This document shows, one piece after another, positions 8,053 to 17,100 of a DNA stretch of 64,000 nucleotides. Both the position numbers and the translations under genes were made by a program. The notes under the pieces were generated by a model, which was not told the origin of the DNA, did no database searches, and worked only from the letters and a program-made list of their open reading frames with translations. Source of the DNA: Chitinophaga oryziterrae. Lineage in GTDB: Bacteria > Bacteroidota > Bacteroidia > Chitinophagales > Chitinophagaceae. How positions within the stretch are numbered: position 1 is the first letter of the stretch; each line of letters begins with the position of its first letter. The stretch covers positions 1,080,553 to 1,144,552 of the forward strand of contig NZ_WRXO01000002.1 in assembly GCF_009758125.1 (NCBI RefSeq), read 5' to 3'.

Positions 8053-9480
8053 GTGGATGAACATTATTTAAATAAAGAAATGTCGGAGGGGGCCAAGCCG
8101 CCTATCCCGATCCCGTCAGCGGATCGGGCCTGGGCGGACATGGCACAATTGCTGGATGCTGAGTTACCGGTGACATCTGTGAGATATGGCTGGCTGCTGA
8201 GGTTTATGGTGGTTGTGATGCTGGTAGTGATGTTTTCTTTGAAAGGGGGGAATGTTTCAAAGGTTTCTTTGAAAGGAAAGAATGGTGTTTCTCAAAATGT
8301 AAATAATGAGCCGGATATAGTTATCAATAATAAGCGGGAGCCTTCTTTCATTAATACTGATACTATATCAGAAATCAATAAAAATCATCTGTCAGATAAA
8401 AGTAAAGCAGAGATACTAAAGAGAGATAACAAGAATGAAAAAGAGATAATATCAGATAGAGATAATGAGAATAAAAAAGGGGTAACAAGTATAAAAGTTG
8501 AAAGCATAGAGAATAGGAATAAAAAGGAGGAGTTAACAGGTATGAAAAATAAAAGGGAGATATCTGGTAGGGGGAATAAAAGTGAAAAAGGCATAACTGA
8601 AAGAATAGATAAAAGCAATAAAAAGGAATTAACAGGTACAAATAATAATAAGCATAAGAGAAAGAAACAGAAAGAAGATTTTACTACAGATGCTAATCAG
8701 CATTCATTTGCGGGAAGTCCTTCTTTATCTCCCGGAAGCCCCTGGATATATGGTTCTTCCGCCGGATTTTCTCCTGCAGTATTAAGCTTATTCACTCTTC
8801 CTTTATCTAAAGAAGATCCAAAGAGATTAATGCATAAAGATATGCAGATATCACTTTTGCAAACACCTGCAAAAAAGGATCTTCCAAAGTTAAAAACCTG
8901 GAGTTTCTGGGTACAGTTAAATACGCCTGTACCATTATCTAACAGTAAATATTATTTCTCTGACCCTAAAGGCAATAACCGGTTTTACAGGAATTTAATC
9001 CCTTCCATACGTATAGAAAAGGCGATAGGGAAATCAACGATATCCGCAGATCTGCAACCTTTCAGCAGCCGGTTATTACCGTTCTCTTTCTCTTCTTCCA
9101 AACCAGATAGCCTGGGGCAGGGTGATACACTGGGGCTCCATACCAACAAAGCGATGGTGAAACAATTCGGAGCAGGTGTCACCTTACAATATCATTATCT
9201 GTTATACAAAAACTGGGATATCAGCGCCGGTGTAGGTGCCAACTGGTGGTATAAAGGAAGTTTCCTTAAAGAGGACACGATATCTATCGCCACAACGGAC
9301 AACTGGAAAAAATACCCTCATCTTGCTTTAACAGGTGTTGTGGAACTCAACTATAACCTTAATAAATGGCAGGCAGGCTTGCGTACAGCCATTCCATTCA
9401 ATAAATACACGACTGATCCTGTACAATATGTAAGAAAGCCGATACAGCTGGAATTCCTGATCCGCAGAAAAATCAGGTAA
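8053..9480 (+). CDS. Membrane-anchored protein, probable anti-sigma partner, with Lys/Asn linker and barrel-like C-terminus
   Basis: 475 residues from a GTG start. A short N-terminal cytoplasmic part (about residues 1-44) precedes one membrane segment (LLRFMVVVMLVVMFSL, about 47-62). Residues 90-215 are a low-complexity linker of Lys, Asn, Glu and Ile with loose repeats around KKELTG. The C-terminal 190 residues contain strand-like segments (VTLQYHYLLYKNWDISAGVG, LNKWQAGLRTAIPF) resembling a small outer-membrane-type barrel. Position right after an ECF sigma gene and the N-terminal topology suggest an anti-sigma role. The linker is long enough to reach across the periplasm, so the protein might link an outer-membrane domain to the sigma factor. 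No zinc anti-sigma motif is seen. Confidence 0.5.
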   Translation: MDEHYLNKEMSEGAKPPIPIPSADRAWADMAQLLDAELPVTSVRYGWLLRFMVVVMLVVMFSLKGGNVSKVSLKGKNGVSQNVNNEPDIVINNKREPSFINTDTISEINKNHLSDKSKAEILKRDNKNEKEIISDRDNENKKGVTSIKVESIENRNKKEELTGMKNKREISGRGNKSEKGITERIDKSNKKELTGTNNNKHKRKKQKEDFTTDANQHSFAGSPSLSPGSPWIYGSSAGFSPAVLSLFTLPLSKEDPKRLMHKDMQISLLQTPAKKDLPKLKTWSFWVQLNTPVPLSNSKYYFSDPKGNNRFYRNLIPSIRIEKAIGKSTISADLQPFSSRLLPFSFSSSKPDSLGQGDTLGLHTNKAMVKQFGAGVTLQYHYLLYKNWDISAGVGANWWYKGSFLKEDTISIATTDNWKKYPHLALTGVVELNYNLNKWQAGLRTAIPFNKYTTDPVQYVRKPIQLEFLIRRKIR

Positions 9481-9502
9481 TCCGTTTTTTCATAATTAGT
9501 TC

Positions 9503-9510
9503 TATTTTTG
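9503..9510 (+). promoter_or_regulatory. Possible -7 box for the DoxX gene
   Basis: TATTTTTG matches TAnnTTTG and lies 65 bases before the DoxX start codon. No convincing -33 element is found upstream, so this is tentative. Confidence 0.35.
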
Positions 9511-9575
9511 GCCCTGAACCGGGGTAGATGATCAATCTGCCCGGATTTTAAAACAAACCATCATTAGGCTTTATT

Positions 9576-9986
9576 ATGAGAAAACTATTTTCCACAGGCT
9601 ACACAAACGGATCTGTCAACCTATCACTGTTCCTGCTCCGCGTAGTATTCGGCGGACTGATTTTCTTCCAGCATGGATATGAAAAGCTGATAAAATACTC
9701 GACCTTAAGATATGGTTTCCCTGATCCTTTTAAGATAGGTTCAACAATGTCTTTCTCTCTGGTAGCCTTCGCAGAAGGTATCTGCTCTATCTTATTAGTA
9801 TTAGGATTGCTGACCCGGCTGGCAGCTATTCCTCTGGTAATTGCCATGGGGGTAGTTGTTTTCATGATAAAACAACATGCCTCAATAGGGGATAGGGAAT
9901 TACCTGCAATGTACCTCTGTGCGTTCTTAGTCATCCTCTTCGCAGGACCAGGAAAAGCCAGCGTAGATAAATTACTTGGCAAATAA
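9576..9986 (+). CDS. DoxX-family membrane protein
   Basis: 136 residues with four predicted membrane segments and the DoxX pattern: N-terminal FLLRVVFGGLIFFQHGYEKL, then the second segment with VAFAEGICSILLVLGLLTRL, then AIPLVIAMGVVVFMIKQH, and a last helix LCAFLVILFAGPGKASVDKL. Family members are inner-membrane proteins linked in some bacteria to redox or thiol stress, but the function is mostly undefined. It appears to be a single-gene unit with its own promoter box. It ends 56 bases before the sensor kinase gene, and I see no functional link between them. Confidence 0.85.
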   Translation: MRKLFSTGYTNGSVNLSLFLLRVVFGGLIFFQHGYEKLIKYSTLRYGFPDPFKIGSTMSFSLVAFAEGICSILLVLGLLTRLAAIPLVIAMGVVVFMIKQHASIGDRELPAMYLCAFLVILFAGPGKASVDKLLGK

Positions 9987-10042
9987 GATCTTACTGTATC
10001 TGGTCAAATATTGAGTGCGCCGTAGTAAATGAGAACATTCGA

Positions 10043-13000
10043 ATGAAATTCATTTTATCCCTTTCCTTTATCCTGTTACAGATAAACCTGTCTTTTGCAA
10101 ATCAGAAACAGGAACCATATACCATACATCATTTTACAGACCAGGACGGATTACCACAGAATAGTGTAAAATACATTATGCCGGATAAAGATGGGTTTAT
10201 ATGGATGGCTACTGAAAATGGGCTGGTAAGATTTGACGGGAGCCGTTTTTTGAATTTCAGCACCAGCAATACTGCCATACAAAGCAGCCGTATACATTAT
10301 ATTTATCCCAATGCAAAGAAAAATGGTATCCTGGCAAGGACAATAAGGAATGAGGTGATGGCTGTTCACAATGGAAGGGCTGATTTACTTGTTACTGCTC
10401 CGGGAGATTTTGATTACCTGTGGTTCAATGATGTATCAAATATTTATCCTGTTAATGGTTTGCCCAACGTGTTTTTAAATGAGGCTCGTGCAGCCAGTTA
10501 TCTGATACCTGCAGAATCTGATGCATATTTTGATATCAGGGGGGATACCATCAGGTTTATGAAGGGAGGGATGGAACGTTACAAAATGAGATACCCACAT
10601 CCCTATCCTGGTCGCTCATTTACGCTGAAGGATCAGCTTTGTTATTTTGAAAAAAACGGGCAATTTATCCTGCTTAAACGGGAAGGAGCTTATAAGCTCA
10701 ACCTCACAGGAGATCTGTTACAGCATCCCGGATGGCACTCTCTTAAAAAACAACCGGAAATATACTGGAATTTTGGGGCCGGACAATTGTTCCTTTATTT
10801 AGATGAGTCCTTTTACAGATTGGAATTGTCTGACTCATCTACTATACGGTCCACATTGGTCATGAAAGGATTGGATTTTAAGAAGAACAGGATTTTAGCT
10901 GTTTATCATGATGAAATGCATCACAGGGTTTTCCTGGGTAGTGTTACCAGGGGATTGTATATATGCAGCCAGCAGCAGTTCCGGTGCTTAAAGGCCGGAA
11001 GAGAAGAAGATGAAGTATATTATGCACAGGCTCCCTTCGGTGAGCATAGTATTGTAACACCACTTGGGATGGTATTGGACCCCATCACCGGGAAAAAGAC
11101 CCTGGCGCCACGACTGAGTAAAGTAGAGTTCCCTGACAGATATAGTATCACGCGGGATTTTAACGGGAACTACTGGTACAAAAATCATAAAGAATTATTG
11201 GAGTTTAACGGCGATTTTACGACTGTGTTATGGAAACAAAAAATAGATGATGATGAAATTAACCAGTTATATATAGCTAAGAATGGCCGTTTGTGGGTAG
11301 GAATGAGAAAGGGGGGATTGTATTTTCTGGAAACAGCGGCTGCCAGTCCACAACTGCAATTATACACTGCAGCCGTGAAAGATATTACTTATATCGTCCG
11401 GGGTGATCAGCATATATTATGGGCCGCTACTTTAAAGGGGTTGTCACGTATTGATTTATCAACGCGTAAGGTTGATACTGTGCCAGGACTTAACAATCTT
11501 TATATACGAAGCCTTTATGCACCTTCAGATAAGGAAGTATGGATCACAACTTATGATCACGGGGTTTTTCTGTATAAAGATGGACGTCTTGTAAATCTTC
11601 CGAAGGATCAGAAAAAATATATGGAAACGGCCCATTGTATAGTGAAGGATGATCAGGGGTATCTCTGGATCACTACCAATAACGGGCTCTTTCAGACAAA
11701 CTACCAGGATGCACTGGATTTTGCAGCAGGGAGGATGAAGGACTTATTCTATCTTTATTATGGAAAAGAACAGGGTTTTAATACAAATGAATTCAACGGT
11801 GGTTGTCAGCCCTGTGCCCTGCAATTGCAGAACGGAGATATCTCTTTGCCCTCCCTGGATGGTCTGGTATATTTCACCCCTGCTAAAATATCCACAGAGC
11901 TGCCGGAGAAGGAAATATTTATAGACCAGGTAGAGTTGGATGCGAAAATAATTGATGCGAAGGAAGCTATTTCCCTGCCCAACAATTTCCGGAATGTAAG
12001 GCTTTCTATCAGCACGCCGTATTTCGGGGACCCTCAGAATTTACATCTCCATTATTCGCTGGAAGAAGAAGGAAAGGATGAGAAGGAACTATGGTTAGAG
12101 ATGAGTAATAACAGGATCATAGAATTCTCATCTATGCATTCGGGGAAATATATTCTCCGGATCCGCAAATTGAATGGTTTTGGCAAAAATAATATAACGG
12201 AAAAAGTATTTACCATTCTGGTGGGGAAAGCATTCTACGAAACCATCTGGTTCAGGATACTGATAGGGATTGCGATCCTGCTGGCGGGGTTTGCATTATC
12301 CTGGCTACGGGTGAGGAGAGTGGAAAGTAAAAACCAGATGCTGGCATTGCGGGTAACGGAGCGTACCCGCGAATTAAAAGAAACGTTAGACAATCTACAG
12401 CTCTCTGAACAGCAATTACGCAGACAGGGATTTATCCAGCAACGGTTAATCGCGGCTATTTCGCACGATCTGAAAACACCGTTGAAATACATGATGCAGG
12501 TAATTGGCAACGGAAATGAACAGAGAAATGGGATCGGAAAAGATGAACGGAATATTATTTATGAAAGCCTGTACAGCATGTTCCATCTTGTAGAGAACCT
12601 GATCCAGTATCTGAAGTCACAGTTCATGGACGACGTTTCATCTCTGGAAATGGTAGATCTCGGACAGTTGCTGGAAAAGAAAGCAAACATTTTCCGTGTA
12701 GTTTCCCGGGCCAAGGAAATTACTATCATCAATAATACAGCACCTCATACGGTTGTGCTGGTTAACAGGCAACTGCTGGCGATAGTCATACATAATCTCC
12801 TTGATAATGCTGTAAAATATACCAGGAAAGGGGTTATACAATTAGAAACATACTGTAATGAAGAAGAGATCCTTATCCGGTTTATTGATACCGGAATAGG
12901 GATGTCTCCGGCCGTAATCAACTGGATCGATCAATATAGAACAGGAGTACCCATTATGGAAGCGAAGCCGGCTTCCCATGATGGTATTGGATTAATAATG

Positions 13001-13099
13001 GTGATGGAGCTTTTACAGCTAATCAATGGCAATATAATGGTAAGCCCGAATAACGGGCATGGAACTGTTGTAAATATCACACTGACTGTTATCAGATAG
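10043..13099 (+). CDS. Beta-propeller sensor histidine kinase
   Basis: 1018 residues: a signal peptide (to about residue 20), then a large periplasmic sensor with propeller repeats of the two-component regulator type (NSVKYIMPDKDGFIWMATEN, GYLWITTNNGLF), and a Y_Y_Y-like domain near 640-730. One membrane helix follows at about 736-757, then a coiled coil and a HisKA/HATPase kinase. The phospho-acceptor is His808 in ISHDLKTPLKYMM; the N box is NLLDNAVKYT, the G1 box DTGIGM and the G2 box GIGLIMV. Unlike hybrid sensors of this family it has no receiver or AraC output, so it needs a separate regulator. A NarL-type regulator gene lies tail to tail and overlaps its last 8 bases, making it the natural partner. 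Confidence 0.9.
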   Translation: MKFILSLSFILLQINLSFANQKQEPYTIHHFTDQDGLPQNSVKYIMPDKDGFIWMATENGLVRFDGSRFLNFSTSNTAIQSSRIHYIYPNAKKNGILARTIRNEVMAVHNGRADLLVTAPGDFDYLWFNDVSNIYPVNGLPNVFLNEARAASYLIPAESDAYFDIRGDTIRFMKGGMERYKMRYPHPYPGRSFTLKDQLCYFEKNGQFILLKREGAYKLNLTGDLLQHPGWHSLKKQPEIYWNFGAGQLFLYLDESFYRLELSDSSTIRSTLVMKGLDFKKNRILAVYHDEMHHRVFLGSVTRGLYICSQQQFRCLKAGREEDEVYYAQAPFGEHSIVTPLGMVLDPITGKKTLAPRLSKVEFPDRYSITRDFNGNYWYKNHKELLEFNGDFTTVLWKQKIDDDEINQLYIAKNGRLWVGMRKGGLYFLETAAASPQLQLYTAAVKDITYIVRGDQHILWAATLKGLSRIDLSTRKVDTVPGLNNLYIRSLYAPSDKEVWITTYDHGVFLYKDGRLVNLPKDQKKYMETAHCIVKDDQGYLWITTNNGLFQTNYQDALDFAAGRMKDLFYLYYGKEQGFNTNEFNGGCQPCALQLQNGDISLPSLDGLVYFTPAKISTELPEKEIFIDQVELDAKIIDAKEAISLPNNFRNVRLSISTPYFGDPQNLHLHYSLEEEGKDEKELWLEMSNNRIIEFSSMHSGKYILRIRKLNGFGKNNITEKVFTILVGKAFYETIWFRILIGIAILLAGFALSWLRVRRVESKNQMLALRVTERTRELKETLDNLQLSEQQLRRQGFIQQRLIAAISHDLKTPLKYMMQVIGNGNEQRNGIGKDERNIIYESLYSMFHLVENLIQYLKSQFMDDVSSLEMVDLGQLLEKKANIFRVVSRAKEITIINNTAPHTVVLVNRQLLAIVIHNLLDNAVKYTRKGVIQLETYCNEEEILIRFIDTGIGMSPAVINWIDQYRTGVPIMEAKPASHDGIGLIMVMELLQLINGNIMVSPNNGHGTVVNITLTVIR

Positions 13100-13730
13100 A
13101 AATATTATAAAATCTGATTTTTTCCAGCAATTCTATGATAGAGCTGATTTCCAGTTTTGCAAAAATGCGCGTTTTATAGGTACTCACAGTAGAGATCTGT
13201 AAATGCAGCATTTCTGCTATTTTAAATAACGGAATACCTTTTGTCAGGAGGCTCATCACTTCAACTTCCCGTATCGAGAGCGTTTCAAAAGGATTTGTCT
13301 GTGAATCTTTCTGCTGGTCCAGTTTGTTAAGTATCATCCGACGGGTGGATGGGCTCATGTACTTTTCCCGGTTTAAAAGGGTTTGGATAGCCAGTTTCGT
13401 TTCTTCCTCAGTAGAGTTTTTACTAAGATAGCCGTCTGCCCCGGCCTGCAGGTAATCAATAGCATATATTTTCTCATCGTAGGCAGAAAAAATAAGCACC
13501 ATTGTATGAGGTTGCTGAAGCTTCACAGCATCCAACATTTGAATACTGTTACCTCCCGGAAGATTGATATCTAGTATCAGTAAGTCAAATGACTGTTTTG
13601 CCATCGTAACAATTACATCATCAAATGCTTCAACGGTTGTTACTGTGGCAGATACCGGGAGGTTGGCAATTATCTTCTTAAGGCCATAACGGACAATTGA
13701 ATGGTCATCGGCAACTAAGATATTGATCAT
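13092..13730 (-). CDS. NarL/FixJ-family response regulator
   Basis: Receiver domain followed by a LuxR-type helix-turn-helix. From the start chosen here (protein beginning MINILVADDHSIVRYG, 212 residues) the phospho-acceptor is Asp54 in LLILDINLPGG. The C-terminal part has the recognition region FETLSIREVEVMSLLTKGIP and KIAEMLHLQISTVSTYKTRI. The frame is open upstream to an ATG at 13787, but a TAnnTTTG box at 13755-13762 would place the transcript start downstream of that codon, and the receiver starts normally at 13730. It is convergent with the sensor kinase gene, with an 8-base overlap of the two ends, so the pair probably forms one two-component system. Confidence 0.88.
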   Translation of the reverse strand: MINILVADDHSIVRYGLKKIIANLPVSATVTTVEAFDDVIVTMAKQSFDLLILDINLPGGNSIQMLDAVKLQQPHTMVLIFSAYDEKIYAIDYLQAGADGYLSKNSTEEETKLAIQTLLNREKYMSPSTRRMILNKLDQQKDSQTNPFETLSIREVEVMSLLTKGIPLFKIAEMLHLQISTVSTYKTRIFAKLEISSIIELLEKIRFYNISI

Positions 13731-13754
13731 CAGGTATTCTGGCATAATGCGTTG

Positions 13755-13762
13755 CAAATATA
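13755..13762 (-). promoter_or_regulatory. -7 promoter box of the response regulator gene
   Basis: TATATTTG on the minus strand, an exact TAnnTTTG match. It would start transcription near 13748, leaving about 18 bases to the chosen ATG. No -33 TTTG is seen at the usual distance; the two palindromes further upstream may substitute as activator sites. Confidence 0.45.
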
Positions 13763-13793
13763 GATAGTATTCCTTATACCCAGCCATTTAAAC

Positions 13794-13833
13794 GTAGTAT
13801 TATTACTACACCTGTAGTAGGGTCTTACTACAG
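13794..13833. promoter_or_regulatory. Tandem palindromic operator between the regulator gene and the adhesin operon
   Basis: Two inverted repeats with the same half-sites: GTAGTA-N4-TACTAC (13794-13809) and CTGTAGTA-N6-TACTACAG (13812-13833). Their centres are 21 bp apart, two helical turns, so both would be on one DNA face. They lie between two divergent TAnnTTTG boxes, at about -45 and -66 for the adhesin promoter and -54 and -75 for the regulator promoter. The natural candidate binder is the NarL-type regulator encoded alongside; this is inferred from position and symmetry only. Confidence 0.55.
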
Positions 13834-13853
13834 ATGTATAATTGGTTCGAATC

Positions 13854-13861
13854 TACCTTTG
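13854..13861 (+). promoter_or_regulatory. -7 promoter box of the adhesin-PorP-OmpA operon
   Basis: TACCTTTG, an exact TAnnTTTG match, would start transcription near 13868 and give a leader of about 240 bases before the adhesin start. The -33 position is occupied by the end of the second palindrome instead of TTTG, which fits an activator-dependent promoter. The leader holds no reading frame of note. Confidence 0.45.
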
Positions 13862-14106
13862 CACCGTTGAATATAATATAGTTTGTTTACGAACTCCTTT
13901 AAAGGGCAATGTACTGTTAAAAAATTAAACGATACCCTTATTGATGATCCTATTACTGCTGTTTAACCAAGCAGGACTGAATACCTATGTAAAATAGTTA
14001 ATAAAATATATCTCAGTATTGGAACAAGATAAAAACTATCCTGTGAAAATCCCTTTAATACCATGCAATTGCCTGGTTGATCTATTTCAAAAATTACTTG
14101 ATATCT

Positions 14107-17100
14107 ATGAACAAATTTTACAAAACAGCTTTAACACTGTTATGTCTATTCGCATGTCTTAACAGTTATGCAGATGGCTCAAAGGACCTTTATCCCAGTG
14201 GTGCAACAGGGGACAGGGCTTTCTTAATGAGTTCTACCAATGCTATTTCCGCTGGCTGGCCTTTTACATCATTAGGCACACATTATGTATTTGTTAATCC
14301 CGGTGAAACGGTGGCAGCTGCTTCCAGTGCGCAGGGTATAGGCCAGGGACAGATCAGGTTTACAGCGCCGGATGGTACGGTCTATACTTCTACTATTGGA
14401 TCTGCTACCGGCCAGATTGCTGATCGTGCAGCGGAACTCCTGGGGCCAGTAGCAGGGTATACACCTTTTACACAAGTAGCGGGTAGTAGCCAGGGTGGTT
14501 TATGGAAAGTAGAATTACTGCCTTCCGGAGATCTCACCCAGAACACTTCCAATGGAGCCACCGTTGCAGCCAATGCGAACTGGACGCAAAACAGCACAAA
14601 TGCTATTGCAGCCTGGGATATTTCGGTAATAAGTGCTGCCAGTGCGCTTATTCCGGGTCGCGTGTATGCTACGGTAATGAATATGTATGTAACCAATGGA
14701 AGTTATTACGGTAAATTATTTGTACAAACAAGCGATGGTTATACGTATAAAGTGAACAATAACGGGCAGGCCGGTATCGGTTTTGTCTTTTTTGTAAACA
14801 ACAAGGGGATTACCACCGGTACAGGTGATGCAGCTCCTCCATCTTATAAAAGTTTAAATGCTACCGCCAGCATTCCCACCAAAGACCCGAGAACTATGGA
14901 TGGTGCCCAGAGCATTACCCAGAAGATCTTTTATACAACACCGGCTGCTGATCTGCCACAATCGGCTTCATTACCAGGGGGAAGCAGTACCTGGCTCAAA
15001 GTGCCTAAAGTAATACCTACTGTAAGCAGTATCAGTATTGATGGGGTGGAAGGAACTACCGGACAGGTGAGCAGCAAGGGTGCTTATATTAAGTTTGATG
15101 CCAACCAGGCGGGTACCTTCCGGGTCACTTTAACAGGTTCCGGCAGTTTTGTAACGCGGACGATCGTCGGATCGGCAGTGGCAGGTAGCAATTCCCTTTT
15201 CTGGGATGGTAAGGACGGTGCAGGAACGGCTCCTTCTCTGGGTACTGCATCTGTTACCGCAAACATACAACTGCAGGGAGCAGAGGTACATTTCCCGTTT
15301 ATTGACGTGGAGTATAATCCCAATGGTACTATCCTTGAACAGTTGAATGATGACGGGTCTGTAAAAAGTGATGTTGTTTACTGGGATGACAGTGGTTTTG
15401 CAGGAGGTACAGGTGCATCCTCTCCACAGTTTAATGGTAATAGCGGTAGTGGGATTTCCAGCAACACTAACGGACATAAATGGAGTAATAATTACGGGAA
15501 TAACAGGACCATGGATACCTGGACCTACATCCTGGGAGATATGGTCAGCAAGAGTACTACGCTTAGCATCAGGCGATCAGACCTGGCAGTGCAGAGCATC
15601 GCGCCTTCCGCTTCCGCAACAACAGTGGCGGCAGGACAACCAATTTCTTATACAGTTTCAGTTATTAATAACGGACCCAGTGATGCAAGTGGTGCACCAT
15701 TTGTATTTAAAGTACCTGCAGGCTTTATTATCTCAAATGTAACTTTCACTACCAGTTGTGGTACTGTGAACAGTCCGGCGATAGATGGTTCAGGTAATTA
15801 TACCGCATTGCTGGATTTGCCAAATGGTTGTGTTATTACCTTTACTGTTACTGGTAAAGCTGGTGCAGCGCTGGGTGGAAGTACTATAAATATGGAAGCC
15901 AGTATCATGCGGCCAAATGATGTAACAGATCCTGATGCTACCAACCCTGATGCATCTGTTCCCCCAACAGATCCTCACGTAGAATGTTTGAATGGTACCA
16001 GCACAGAGTCTTGTAATAATATTAAATACAATAATTCAGTTACAGTAACTCCCAGTGCAGATATAGTTACGGTGAAAAGTCTGAAGAATGGTAGTCAGAC
16101 AAGTTTCGCTCCCGGCGATGCGGTGGTTTATACAATTGTTGTAACTAACAATGGCCCCAGTGATGCAACAAATGTAAACATTACAGATGTGGCTCCCACC
16201 GGGACTACCATCAGCTCCTGGACGGCCAGTGTCACTACTGGAACAGTAACGCTTCCAAACACCAGTGGTACCGGCAACCTGAATGAAATAATTGCAGCCT
16301 TGCCAGATGGTGCGGTTGTCACTTATATAATAACAGTACAGACGCCGTCTTCGTTCAGCGGCAGCTTAAGCAATACAGCTGCTGTAACGAGCAGTACTCC
16401 TGATCCTGATCCGTCTTGTGCTGCATGTATTGCACCATCTATTACAGCGGTTCCTGTAACACCACCTGTAGCAACAGATGATGCAACAACGCTCAACGCA
16501 GATAACAATGTAACCATTCCAGTGCTGAACAATGATAATGCCGGAACAAATCCGATAGTGCCTTCAACACTGACGATAGTAACGCAGCCTGCACATGGAA
16601 CGGTAACGGTGAACGCAGATGGCACAGTAGTGTATACTCCTGCTGCGGGTTATTCCGGGCCAGATGCATTTACCTATAAGGTGCAGGATGGTGCAGGTAA
16701 CTGGAGTAACGTAGCAACGGTAAATGTAACTGTAAGCGCCACCCCACCTGTAGCAACAGATGATGCAACAACGCTTACTGCAAATAGTAATGTAACCATT
16801 CCAGTGCTGAACAATGACAATGCAGGAACAAATCCGATAGTGCCGTCAACACTGGCAATAGTAACGCAGCCTGCACATGGAACAGTAACGGTGAACGCAG
16901 ATGGAACAGTCGTGTATACACCTGCTGCGGGTTATTCCGGGCCCGATGCATTTACCTATAAGGTGCAGGATGGTGCAGGTAACTGGAGTAATGTGGCAAC
17001 GGTAAATGTAACCGTAACCGCTCCGGCAGCCACGCCGCCGGTAACCACGGACGATGGAACAACTCTCAATGCAAATAGTAATATTACTATTCCGGTACTG

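Noticed and set aside
8375..8641. Two long minus-strand frames opposite the Lys/Asn linker
   Set aside because: They are the complement of a purine-rich coding tract, giving artificial Leu/Phe/Ser-rich proteins without any domain.
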